DNA of 14,995 bases from Bacillota bacterium (GTDB lineage Bacteria; Bacillota; Clostridia; Clostridiales; Clostridiaceae), in assembly GCA_023424785.1 (NCBI GenBank), contig JAFADP010000034.1, positions 1 through 14,995 on the forward strand. Reading direction: 5' to 3'. Positions 1 to 6,841 of this stretch are shown piece after piece. Each line of letters starts with the position of its first letter. Positions within the stretch are counted from its first letter, which is position 1. Position numbers and translations under genes: made by a program. The notes under the pieces are model-generated. The model was not told the DNA's origin and did no database searches. It was given only the letters and a program-made list of their open reading frames with translations.

Positions 1-65
1 TTTCTTAGAGTTTTTGTAGTTTTTCCAATAGCTTTAGCAAATTCTCCTATTGAATAATATTTCAA
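1..65 (-). CDS. tnpA: IS607-family serine recombinase (TnpA), N-terminal fragment at window edge
   Basis: Only the first 21 codons are inside the window; the gene runs off the left edge. It starts at a TTG codon (63-65) preceded at 8 nt by AGGAGG within 71-80. The peptide reads KYYSIGEFAKAIGKTTKTLR after the start, which is a MerR-type helix-turn-helix of the kind that opens IS607 transposases and related serine resolvases (SIGEFAK..GKT..TLR). In that family a MerR-like DNA-binding head precedes a serine recombinase domain, and a tnpB gene often follows; neither is visible here. A stand-alone MerR regulator is the main alternative, but the GKTTKTLR turn fits IS607 better. The gene lies 110 bp beyond the end of pyrF on the same strand. 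Confidence 0.7.
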   Translation of the reverse strand, partial: MKYYSIGEFAKAIGKTTKTLR

Positions 66-156
66 AAGTCTCACCTCCTAAAACTATTATTCCAAACTTT
101 ATAATTTTTATCTAATATTTTGTAAAGTTTTTAATATTTTATCAACTGCTACAATT

Positions 157-162
157 CCTCCT
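157..162 (-). promoter_or_regulatory. Orphan Shine-Dalgarno (AGGAGG) after pyrF
   Basis: A perfect AGGAGG lies 12 nt after the pyrF stop, spaced as for the next gene of an operon, but no open frame of useful length follows it. The first candidate frames stop within about 15 codons, before the IS607 gene begins at 65. It may be the ribosome site of a downstream pyr gene that was displaced or cut off. Confidence 0.45.
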
Positions 163-174
163 AATAGCTTACTT

Positions 175-1053
175 TTATTTATTTAAAGCTTCTACTGCTG
201 CTCTTATTTCATCTCTCATTCTTATAGCTTCTTGTCTTGCACATGCTGCAAAATCTTCTACTGGCTTATTAGCTTTCTTATATGCAAGTAATATTCCTCT
301 TGATGAGTTTACTACTCCACCATTTCCATTATTAAGATACATTGCTACATCTTCTGCTTTTCCACCTTGTGCTCCGTATCCTGGTATTAAGAAGAACATG
401 CTCTTAAATCTTTCTCTTATTTCTTTTCCTTCTTCTACATGAGTACATCCTATTACTCCTCCAAGTGGGTGATATCCACACTCAGAAACCATATCCTTAC
501 CCATGTTCATTAACTTATCTCCAACTACTGCATAAACCTTATCTCCAGAAGCTGTTACTAAGTTTTCTATATCTTCCGCACCTTTGTTTGATGTTCTAAC
601 TAAGCTGAATATTCCTTTCTTTCCACTTTCTAAATATGGTAAGTATGGTTCAATACTGTCCATACCCATATAAGGATTTAATGTTATAAAGTCTGCTTCG
701 AAATCTCCTTCAAAGTGTCCCTTTGCATATTGAGTAGCTGTAGCTGCTATATCTCCTCTTTTTATATCTGCAATTATTATAGCGCCCTTCTCTCTTAGGT
801 AAGCCATAGTTCTTCTATATGCTCTTATTCCTGAAAGTCCTAGTGCTTCATAGTAAGCAATTTGTACCTTAAAACAAGCTGCAACATCTTCTGTTTCATC
901 TATTATAGCTTTGTTAAATTCACAAATTGCATCTTCTACAGTTCTTCCTTCTTTAAGAAACTCTGGTATGTATTCTAATGCTGTATCTAGTCCTACACAT
1001 ACAACACCTCTTTCCTCTACTCTTTCATAAAGTTTATCCATTATTGACTTCAT
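175..1053 (-). CDS. pyrF: Orotidine 5'-phosphate decarboxylase (long, type 2)
   Basis: Converts OMP to UMP, the last step of de novo pyrimidine synthesis; a cytoplasmic TIM barrel. The 292 residues match the longer bacterial/clostridial type rather than the roughly 240-residue E. coli type. The catalytic D-x-K-x-x-D signature is visible as ADIKRGDI with Lys98 between Asp96 and Asp101. Other marks are VGLDT (Asp23), FKVQ (Lys62), NPYMGMDS and the phosphate-binding PGYGAQGG near residue 224. The ATG is preceded by AGGAGGAG at good spacing. The gene has its own promoter and a PyrR-type attenuator between 1117 and 1275, so it is a separate transcription unit from pyrBIC or at least has an independent control point. 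The IS607 recombinase gene follows where pyrK/pyrD would often lie. Confidence 0.97.
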   Translation of the reverse strand: MKSIMDKLYERVEERGVVCVGLDTALEYIPEFLKEGRTVEDAICEFNKAIIDETEDVAACFKVQIAYYEALGLSGIRAYRRTMAYLREKGAIIIADIKRGDIAATATQYAKGHFEGDFEADFITLNPYMGMDSIEPYLPYLESGKKGIFSLVRTSNKGAEDIENLVTASGDKVYAVVGDKLMNMGKDMVSECGYHPLGGVIGCTHVEEGKEIRERFKSMFFLIPGYGAQGGKAEDVAMYLNNGNGGVVNSSRGILLAYKKANKPVEDFAACARQEAIRMRDEIRAAVEALNK

Positions 1054-1116
1054 AGCTTACTCCTCCTAGTTTTAATACTAATTTATATTAATATAATTAT
1101 TTTTATATAAAATAAA

Positions 1117-1140
1117 GCCTTCCTTTACTTAAAGGAAGGC
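1117..1140 (-). terminator. Attenuator terminator of the pyrF leader
   Basis: On the minus strand a perfect 10-bp stem (GCCTTCCTTT / AAAGGAAGGC) with an AAGT loop is followed by TTTATTTTATAT. It lies in the leader, upstream of the pyrF ribosome site and downstream of the pyrF promoter, so it would stop transcription before pyrF. Its 5' arm can pair with an upstream AAAGGAAG (1195-1202), which makes it a conditional terminator. Confidence 0.8.
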
Positions 1141-1228
1141 ATAATAATCTCAGGGTATAATCCTAGTATAACCTAGCATAACTTTTTAATACAACTTCCT
1201 TTTTAATCTCTCTGGATTAATTTAAAGG
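1131..1228 (-). promoter_or_regulatory. PyrR-responsive attenuator: binding loop and antiterminator
   Basis: The minus-strand RNA at 1203-1220 reads UUAAUCCAGAGAGAUUAA: a UUAAUC/GAUUAA stem closing a CAGAGA hexaloop. It matches the Bacillus PyrR binding-loop consensus ARUCCNGNGAGGYU at all but one position. Directly 3' lies AAAGGAAG (1195-1202), which pairs over 8 bp with CUUCCUUU (1131-1138) in the 5' arm of the terminator and so can form an antiterminator. The stem of the binding loop can be extended by CCUUU (about 1224-1228) pairing with AAAGG, which would withhold AAAGG from the antiterminator. UMP-loaded PyrR bound here would therefore favour termination. pyrR itself is not in the window. 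Confidence 0.8.
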
Positions 1229-1246
1229 TATCTTTTCTTTTTTCTT

Positions 1247-1275
1247 AGCTTATCATCAAATATGGTTCTTGTCAA
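1247..1275 (-). promoter_or_regulatory. Sigma-A promoter of pyrF
   Basis: On the minus strand a perfect -35 TTGACA (1270-1275), a 17-nt spacer and -10 TAAGCT (1247-1252) precede the PyrR leader. The -35 is consensus and the -10 is weak. The layout mirrors the pyrB promoter at 4207-4235. Confidence 0.7.
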
Positions 1276-1299
1276 TTTTAATTTAATTAAAAAATTATT

Positions 1300-2571
1300 T
1301 TAAGCTTTATAAACTATTTTTCCGTTGCAAATTGTATAATTAACTTTTCCATAAAGTTCTTCACCTATAAATGGAGTGTTGTTTGCTTTTGATGCAAATT
1401 TATTTGGTACAACCCATTTTTCATTTTCATCAAATATTACTAAATCAGCTTTTCTTCCCTCTTCTATAGTTCCTACTTCCAAGTTATAGAACTTAGCTGG
1501 ATTTATTGTCATTTTTTCTAATAGTTCCATTAATGTTAAATGACCTTTTTTAACTAAGTTAGTAACACCTAAAGCTAAAGATGTCTCAAGACCTATTATT
1601 CCACTTGGTGCTTTATTTATTTCTCTTGATTTTTCTTCTTCACTATGAGGAGCATGATCTGTTGCTATAATTTCTATAGTGTTATCTTTTAGCCCTTTAA
1701 TTATTCTATCCATATCGTCTTTAGTTCTTAATGGTGGATTCATTTTTGCTAAAGCCTTATGTTTTAATACTGCTTCTTCTGTTATAGAGAAATGATGTGG
1801 AGTAGCTTCTGCTACTACCTTTGCTCCTAAAGATTTTGCAAATCTAACCATATCTACAGCATTTCCTGAACTAATATGTTGAATACTTATTTTACATTGA
1901 GATTTTAATGCAAGCATACAATCTCTAGCAACTAATGCATCTTCTGCTACATTTGGAGCTCCATTAAAGCCAAGTGCTTTAGACACTTCACCATCATTTA
2001 CTCCTGGAAGCCCCATTAAGCCTGGATCTTCTTCATGAAAACTTAGAGGAACATCTAATTCCTTAGCTATTTCCATAGCCTTCATAACAAGCTTAGTGTC
2101 CCTTAATGGAAGACCATCATCAGTAAATCCTACTGCTCCTGCATCCTTTAATTCTTTCATATCTACAAGTTCTTTTCCTAGGAACTTTTTAGTAATAGAA
2201 CCTGCTTGTAATACATTTATTTTTGCATCTTTTGCTTTATCTAATATATATTTTAAAGTTTCAACATTATCTACTATTGGATTAGTATTTGCCATACAAA
2301 TTACTGTTGTAAATCCACCATGAGCTGCACTTTCTGCCCCTGTATATAAATCTTCTTTATATGTATATCCTGGATCTCTAAAATGTACATGAACATCTAT
2401 AAGACCTGGAGAAACTACTTTCCCCTTAGCATCTATTACTGTTTCAAACTCTTCTTCATTCCCTTGGAATTCACCTATTTTATAAATTCTATCATCTTTA
2501 ATAATAATATCTACAACTTTATCAAAATTATTTTTTGGATCTATTAATCTTCCTTCTTTAATTAAAATCAT
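1300..2571 (-). CDS. pyrC: Dihydroorotase (class I)
   Basis: Cyclises carbamoyl aspartate to dihydroorotate, the third step of UMP synthesis; a cytoplasmic zinc amidohydrolase. The 423 residues fit the class I bacterial family. Metal ligands are readable: the DVHVHFRDPG motif (His61, His63), GFTDDG (Asp151), SFHEED (His179), ISIQHIS (His232) and the catalytic ATDHAPH (Asp305). The start ATG has GAGGAGGA just upstream. It lies downstream of pyrI across a 219-nt gap that contains an imperfect inverted-repeat element (2585-2730) and a hairpin (2742-2769) but no convincing promoter. It is therefore probably transcribed from the pyrB promoter, with possible read-through loss in the gap. Confidence 0.97.
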   Translation of the reverse strand: MILIKEGRLIDPKNNFDKVVDIIIKDDRIYKIGEFQGNEEEFETVIDAKGKVVSPGLIDVHVHFRDPGYTYKEDLYTGAESAAHGGFTTVICMANTNPIVDNVETLKYILDKAKDAKINVLQAGSITKKFLGKELVDMKELKDAGAVGFTDDGLPLRDTKLVMKAMEIAKELDVPLSFHEEDPGLMGLPGVNDGEVSKALGFNGAPNVAEDALVARDCMLALKSQCKISIQHISSGNAVDMVRFAKSLGAKVVAEATPHHFSITEEAVLKHKALAKMNPPLRTKDDMDRIIKGLKDNTIEIIATDHAPHSEEEKSREINKAPSGIIGLETSLALGVTNLVKKGHLTLMELLEKMTINPAKFYNLEVGTIEEGRKADLVIFDENEKWVVPNKFASKANNTPFIGEELYGKVNYTICNGKIVYKA

Positions 2572-2584
2572 AATTCCTCCTCGT

Positions 2585-2730
2585 TTAAGTAAGAAGTAAA
2601 GTTAAAGTAAGAAGTAATAGTGAAAAAGTAATAGTTAATGTATAAACTCTAACGAGTTTCTTAAATTTATTCCCTAACTCTTCACTCTTCCCTATTCACT
2701 CTTCCCTCTTAACTCTTCACTTTTAACCAC
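2585..2730. repeat. Purine/pyrimidine-skewed repeat element with central hairpin
   Basis: The pyrI-pyrC gap carries a two-arm element. The left arm (plus strand) repeats AAGTAAGAAGTAA exactly at 2587-2599 and 2605-2617. The right arm repeats TTCACTCTTCCCT at 2681-2693 and 2695-2707, and TAACTCTTCACT at 2675-2686 and 2710-2721. The arms are roughly complementary and flank a perfect AAACTC/GAGTTT hairpin (2644-2659), so the whole can fold into a long imperfect stem. Similar GTGAAGAGTTAAGAG-type intergenic repeats are, to my memory, frequent in clostridial genomes. It contains no coding frame. Confidence 0.6.
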
Positions 2731-2741
2731 TTTATAGATTA

Positions 2742-2769
2742 GGGAGACTAAAACTTCATTTAGCCCCCC
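2742..2769 (-). other. RNA hairpin downstream of pyrI
   Basis: On the minus strand GGGGGGCUAAA pairs with UUUAGUCUCCC over 11 bp (two G-U pairs) around a 6-nt loop. No U-tract follows in this direction, so it is not a standard intrinsic terminator. It may protect or process the pyrBI transcript. The G-U pairs show it was built for minus-strand RNA: the plus-strand version has two mismatches. Confidence 0.5.
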
Positions 2770-2790
2770 TTTCTATTGTAATTTATTAAT

Positions 2791-3228
2791 TTACATATCT
2801 GATAGTTTGGTTATCTCATCACAATACTCGCATCTGTACGTACCCTTTTCTCTACTCATTAGTTTAAAGACATGCGGTACATATTTTTCTGTACTCGTTA
2901 CACATCTTGGATTCCTACACATTAATATATTCTTAACTGTACTTGGAAGTTCCGGTTTTATTTTTCTTATTATTTTACTATCTTTTATTTCATTTATTGT
3001 AATGTTTGGTGATAACAAAGCTAATACTGTATAATCTATATCTTTAAAATCTTCTTTTTCTATTTTTAATATATCTTTTCTTCCAACTAATTTACTTTCT
3101 GCATTTATTATAAGTGCCACTCCATAATCTGTATTATCTAATTTTAGATAATTAAATATTTTAACACCCATACCTGCATCTATATGATCTATTACTAATC
3201 CATTTTTTATACTACTTATTTCTAACAC
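2791..3228 (-). CDS. pyrI: Aspartate carbamoyltransferase regulatory chain
   Basis: Regulatory subunit that binds nucleotides and pairs with PyrB in the ATCase holoenzyme. I place the start at GTG 3226-3228, one base after the pyrB stop, because the homologous part begins at LEISSIKNG.VIDHI; the family normally starts exactly there. In-frame codons upstream lie inside pyrB and resemble nothing. This gives 145 residues, the usual length. The zinc site is complete: Cys104-x4-Cys109 (CRNPRC) and Cys133-x2-Cys136 (CEYC). The nucleotide-binding half is residues 1-100. A G-rich stretch (GGGGGTG) inside the last pyrB codons serves as a poor ribosome site, so translational coupling to pyrB is likely and would keep the two subunits in proportion. 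Confidence 0.95.
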   Translation of the reverse strand: MLEISSIKNGLVIDHIDAGMGVKIFNYLKLDNTDYGVALIINAESKLVGRKDILKIEKEDFKDIDYTVLALLSPNITINEIKDSKIIRKIKPELPSTVKNILMCRNPRCVTSTEKYVPHVFKLMSREKGTYRCEYCDEITKLSDM

Positions 3229-3229
3229 T

Positions 3230-4150
3230 TTAGCACACCCCCAACAACTTGCATATAAGAGCCATTCTTCCATACATTCCGCATTCCGCTTGCTTAAAGT
3301 ATGCTGCTCTTTTATCATTATCTACTTCCATATGAATTTCATTTACTCTTGGAAGTGGATGCATAACTATCATATCATCCTTGGCGTGGCTCATTTTTTC
3401 TCCATCTAATATGTAACAATCCTTAAGTCTTAAATATTCTTCTTCATTAAAGAATCTTTCTTTTTGAATTCTTGTCATATATAGAATATCTAATTCTCCT
3501 ATAACTTCATCTAAAGTTTCTACTTCTCTGTATTCTATGTTATTTTTCTTTATAAACTCATCTTTAATATAATTTGGAACTCTTAATTCCTTTGGAGATA
3601 TTAGTATAAACTTAGTATCTTCATATCTAGACATAGCTTTTATTAATGAATGTACTGTTCTACCATATTTTAAATCACCACATATACCAATTGTATGACC
3701 TTTTAAGCTTTCTTTTAAACTTCTTATAGTAAGAAGATCTGCTAATGTTTGAGTAGGATGTTGGTGTCCTCCATCTCCAGCATTTATTACTGGAACACTT
3801 GAAAACATACTAGCTACTCTTGCTGATCCTTCTTGAGGATGTCTCATAGCAATTATATCTGTATATATAGAAACCATTTTTATAGTATCAGCTAAAGTTT
3901 CTCCCTTTGATGCTGAACTTGAATTTGGTTCTGAAAATCCTAGTATTTTTCCTCCAAGCTTCATCATAGCTGCTTCAAAGCTAAATCTTGTTCTTGTGCT
4001 TGGTTCATAAAAAAGTGTTGCTAATATTTTCCCATCACATATTTTCGAATATTTTTGAGGATTCTCCATAATATCTTGTGCTAAATCAAATATTTCATCT
4101 AATTCTTCTACTGAAAAATCCATTGGATCAATTAAATGTTTTTCTACCAT
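3230..4150 (-). CDS. pyrB: Aspartate carbamoyltransferase catalytic chain
   Basis: Joins carbamoyl phosphate and aspartate, the committed step of pyrimidine synthesis, in the cytoplasm with PyrI. The 306 residues are standard. The carbamoyl-phosphate loop STRTR is at 51-55, the SKGET loop near 81-85, HPTQ at 131-134 and the HPLPRV loop at 264-269. The ATG at 4148-4150 has AAGGAG nine bases upstream. It leads the pyrBIC unit, and a PyrR-type RNA loop ends 2 nt before that ribosome site, with a consensus promoter further upstream. No leader terminator can be drawn between promoter and gene, unlike pyrF. Confidence 0.98.
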   Translation of the reverse strand: MVEKHLIDPMDFSVEELDEIFDLAQDIMENPQKYSKICDGKILATLFYEPSTRTRFSFEAAMMKLGGKILGFSEPNSSSASKGETLADTIKMVSIYTDIIAMRHPQEGSARVASMFSSVPVINAGDGGHQHPTQTLADLLTIRSLKESLKGHTIGICGDLKYGRTVHSLIKAMSRYEDTKFILISPKELRVPNYIKDEFIKKNNIEYREVETLDEVIGELDILYMTRIQKERFFNEEEYLRLKDCYILDGEKMSHAKDDMIVMHPLPRVNEIHMEVDNDKRAAYFKQAECGMYGRMALICKLLGVC

Positions 4151-4159
4151 ATCATCTCA

Positions 4160-4193
4160 CTCCTTGTTAATCTCGCTGGATTACCTTAAAGGT
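4160..4193 (-). promoter_or_regulatory. PyrR-type RNA loop adjoining the pyrB Shine-Dalgarno
   Basis: The minus-strand RNA at 4168-4183 is UAAUCCAGCGAGAUUA, a 5-bp stem with a CAGCGA hexaloop that fits ARUCCNGNGAGGYU with one mismatch. The pyrB ribosome site AAGGAG (4160-4165) begins 2 nt after it. A CCUU upstream (4189-4192) could pair with the AAGG of the ribosome site across the loop. PyrR bound here would block ribosome entry directly. The same CCUU can also form a small local ACCUU/AAGGU hairpin. Confidence 0.72.
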
Positions 4194-4206
4194 ATTTTTT
4201 TTGTTA

Positions 4207-4235
4207 AGAATACCACCAAACAATATCATTGTCAA
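4207..4235 (-). promoter_or_regulatory. Sigma-A promoter of pyrBIC
   Basis: On the minus strand -35 TTGACA (4230-4235), a 17-nt spacer and -10 TATTCT (4207-4212). Transcription would begin near 4200, giving a leader of about 50 nt that contains the PyrR loop and the pyrB ribosome site. Confidence 0.8.
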
Positions 4236-4291
4236 CAAGATGGATATCTTATGAAAATAGATTGAATTTTTTATTAATTCTGAAAGTCGGA

Positions 4292-4328
4292 AAGGGTTCC
4301 AAAAAACATGTTAGTTTTTGAAACCCTT
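4292..4328 (-). terminator. Hairpin terminator after malQ
   Basis: A 14-bp stem (AAGGGTTTCAAAAA with TTTTTGGAACCCTT, one G-U) begins 5 nt after the malQ stop. The tail is only TTTCCGACTTT, so termination may be incomplete, but its place between malQ and the pyrB promoter fits an end-of-unit signal. Confidence 0.65.
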
Positions 4329-4332
4329 AAAA

Positions 4333-5814
4333 TTATTTTAATCTACCATATACTTGTGTCATTTCATATATTTTATCTGCTAATTTATTATTAATATCTC
4401 TTTCTTTAGCTCTCCATTTCCACCATCCTAATGTTGAAGGTAAATTCATTCTTGTTTCACTACCTCCACCAATAAAATCTTGGAATAAAGCTATAGATAA
4501 ATTAGCAACACTTCCCCAAGCTCCCTTTATGAAGCCCCAATTATATCCTTCTTCCTTGTTTAGTCTTAAATACTTTTTACAGAATTCTACATCTTCTTCA
4601 TCACCTGATTCTTCTATCCATCCCATAACTGTATCATTATCATGAGTACCAGTATAAACTACACATTCTTTAGGATAATTATGAGGAAGATAATCACTTT
4701 CTTCTCTTGTATCAAACGCAAATTGTAAAACCTTCATACCTGGTATTCCAGTTGCATCTCTAAATTCTGCTAATTCATCAGTAATATGCCCTAAATCTTC
4801 AGCTATTATTTTTAATTCTCCAAGTTCTTCTTTAATAGCATCAAATAATTCTACATTAGGTCCTTTTACCCATCTACCATTAACTGCAGTTTTTTCTCCT
4901 GCTGGAATTTCCCAATAAGCTTCAAATCCTCTAAAGTGATCTATTCTTATAACATCATATAATTTTAAGCTTTCAGAAACTCTCTTTTTCCACCAAGCAT
5001 AATTTGTTTCTTTATGGTGTTCCCAATTATATATTGGATTTCCCCATAATTGCCCTGTTTTTGAAAATGCATCTGGTGGACATCCTGAAACTACTGTAGG
5101 ATTTAAATCTTCATCTAATAAGAAATTTTCAGGGTTTGTCCACACGTCTACTGAATCTTCAGCCACATATATTGGAATATCTCCTATAATTTCAATTCCC
5201 TTTGAATTAGCATATGCTTTTACCTTTTTCCATTGTTTAAAAAACTCATATTGAACAAATGTCCAGTAATCAACATCATCTTTTAATTCTCTTCTATATC
5301 CTTCTAAAGTTTCATAATCTCTTTTTCTTAATTTTTCATCCCATTCTTTAAGAGGAATATTATTAAGACGTCCTTTTATAGCCATAAATAAAGAATAGTC
5401 ATATATCCAGTGTCTTTGTTCATCTCTAAACTTTTCTATTTCTTTATCTAATTTTCCTATAGAATTATAAAAAGCCTTTTTTAATACTGCTAACTTATTA
5501 GTAAATAACTTTCCATAATCTATATATTCATCATTATCCCCAAAGTCAACGTTCTCATAATCTTCTCTTTGAAGTAAACCTTCTTCTTCTAATATTTCAA
5601 AATCTATTAAATAAGGATTTCCACTAAAAGCGGAAAAGCTTTGATATGGTGAATCTCCATATCCTGTTTGAGTTAACGGCAATATTTGCCAATACTTTTG
5701 TCCAGCTCTATCTAAAAAGTCTATAAACTTATAAGATGCTTTTCCTAATGTTCCCACACCATACTTTCCTGGCAGGGATGTTATATGCATAATTATACCA
5801 CTACTTCTTTCCAT
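4333..5814 (-). CDS. malQ: 4-alpha-glucanotransferase (amylomaltase, GH77)
   Basis: Transfers alpha-1,4-glucan segments between maltodextrins, releasing glucose; cytoplasmic. The 493 residues match the compact GH77 type. The three catalytic sites are visible: RIDHFRGFE with nucleophile Asp292, AEDLG with acid/base Glu339, and THDNDT with Asp392. The N-terminal LPGKYGVGTLG and DSPYQSFSAFSGNPYLID blocks are also family marks. AGGAGGAAG precedes the ATG. It follows the transporter operon on the same strand, but a strong terminator (5905-5945) intervenes and an extended -10 (5862-5870) lies before it, so it can be expressed independently. The neighbourhood suggests that the imported sugar is a maltodextrin. 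Confidence 0.97.
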   Translation of the reverse strand: MERSSGIIMHITSLPGKYGVGTLGKASYKFIDFLDRAGQKYWQILPLTQTGYGDSPYQSFSAFSGNPYLIDFEILEEEGLLQREDYENVDFGDNDEYIDYGKLFTNKLAVLKKAFYNSIGKLDKEIEKFRDEQRHWIYDYSLFMAIKGRLNNIPLKEWDEKLRKRDYETLEGYRRELKDDVDYWTFVQYEFFKQWKKVKAYANSKGIEIIGDIPIYVAEDSVDVWTNPENFLLDEDLNPTVVSGCPPDAFSKTGQLWGNPIYNWEHHKETNYAWWKKRVSESLKLYDVIRIDHFRGFEAYWEIPAGEKTAVNGRWVKGPNVELFDAIKEELGELKIIAEDLGHITDELAEFRDATGIPGMKVLQFAFDTREESDYLPHNYPKECVVYTGTHDNDTVMGWIEESGDEEDVEFCKKYLRLNKEEGYNWGFIKGAWGSVANLSIALFQDFIGGGSETRMNLPSTLGWWKWRAKERDINNKLADKIYEMTQVYGRLK

Positions 5815-5861
5815 TTATACCCTTCCTCCTAGTTTAACTCTATTTTAATTCTAACATTTAC

Positions 5862-5870
5862 ATTTTATCA
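5862..5870 (-). promoter_or_regulatory. Extended -10 promoter candidate for malQ
   Basis: The minus strand reads TGATAAAAT, an extended -10 of the TGnTAtAAT kind, about 50 nt before malQ and just after the upstream terminator. No good -35 is visible. Confidence 0.4.
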
Positions 5871-5904
5871 TATTTTATGGAAAATTTCTCTAGTTTTTTT
5901 ACAC

Positions 5905-5945
5905 AAAAAATCCTTATATTTTTATAAGAAAATACAAGGATTTTT
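5905..5945 (-). terminator. Terminator of the sugar-transporter operon
   Basis: On the minus strand AAAAATCCTTGTATTTT pairs with AAAATATAAGGATTTTT over 17 bp with one G-U wobble and a short loop, ending in a T run. It lies about 10 nt after the stop of the second permease gene. Confidence 0.85.
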
Positions 5946-5956
5946 ATAACTGTTTT

Positions 5957-6841
5957 CTATTTTACGCTTCCCTCTACCATTGAGCTTAAAACTTGTTTTT
6001 GAGCAAAGAAGTAGAAGATTAATACTGGTAATATAGTTATTACTAATCCTGCTAAAGCTAAATGCCATTGCTTTGTATATTCTCCAAAGAATAAGAATGT
6101 CTTTAATGGAATTGTTTCACTCTTACCGCTTATAACTAATGAAGGTAATAGATAGTCATTCCATATTGCAACTAAGTTTAATATAGCTACTGTTACTGTT
6201 ATTGGTTTTAATAAAGGAAATATTACATACCAAAAGGTTTGTAGCTTATTACATCCATCAATAGTTGCTGCTTCATCTAAATCCTTAGGAATATTTTTCA
6301 TAAATCCATGGTATAAAAATACAGACATAGATGCTTGGAATCCTAAATACATAAACATTAATCCATATTGGTTTAAGAAACCTATTTTCCCCATAATTCT
6401 TATTAATGGAAGCATTACTGCTTGGAAAGGTATAAGCATTGATACAACAAATAACATTAATATAGCATTGCTTGTTTTAGTTTTTGATCTTTGTAGCATC
6501 CATGCTGCCATTGAAGTAAATACTACTATTAATATAATACTTCCTGCAGTAATAACAAATGATGTACCAAATGACTTTACAAACTCTAATCTTTCAAAAG
6601 CTTTTTTATAATTTTCAAATCCTTCTGCTATGCTTGATGGTAAAGCTAAAACATCTGTAAATAATTCTTTCTTTGTTTTAAAGGAATTAATAAGTATTAT
6701 TAAAAATGGTGCTACAAATAGTATTCCTAAAAATATAGCTAAAACTGATAATACAACTTTAAAAACTCTTTGACCTTTAGTAACTTCTGATACATATTTT
6801 ATTTTATTTTCTTTGATAACACTTGTTTTTGCATCCATCAT
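5957..6841 (-). CDS. Carbohydrate ABC transporter permease (MalG/LacG type)
   Basis: Second inner-membrane permease of a CUT1-type sugar importer. The 294 residues include a cytoplasmic N-terminus and about six hydrophobic segments. The first is near residues 30-52 (VLAIFLGILFVAPFLIILI) and the last ends near 285. The EAA loop that docks the ATPase reads DEAATIDGCNKLQTF...FPLLKPI around 190-213. The start ATG overlaps the stop of the upstream permease (ATGA, 4 nt), so the two are translationally coupled. A second ATG follows immediately and could also be used, with GGAGAGG upstream. The substrate cannot be read from the permease; malQ next door favours maltodextrin. Confidence 0.92.
   Translation of the reverse strand: MMDAKTSVIKENKIKYVSEVTKGQRVFKVVLSVLAIFLGILFVAPFLIILINSFKTKKELFTDVLALPSSIAEGFENYKKAFERLEFVKSFGTSFVITAGSIILIVVFTSMAAWMLQRSKTKTSNAILMLFVVSMLIPFQAVMLPLIRIMGKIGFLNQYGLMFMYLGFQASMSVFLYHGFMKNIPKDLDEAATIDGCNKLQTFWYVIFPLLKPITVTVAILNLVAIWNDYLLPSLVISGKSETIPLKTFLFFGEYTKQWHLALAGLVITILPVLIFYFFAQKQVLSSMVEGSVK

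Noticed and set aside
2096..2323. Plus-strand open frame inside pyrC
   Set aside because: Antisense shadow of a certain gene; no ribosome site and no recognisable protein.
2748..2759. Mini-frame ATG AAG TTT TAG (MKF) after AAAGGGGGG, downstream of pyrI
   Set aside because: Lies inside the hairpin stem and encodes only three residues; the G-run is better explained as stem sequence. It could be a leader peptide, but nothing supports that.
2807..3034. Plus-strand open frame inside pyrI
   Set aside because: Antisense shadow; its hydrophobic look comes from reading pyrI codons backwards.
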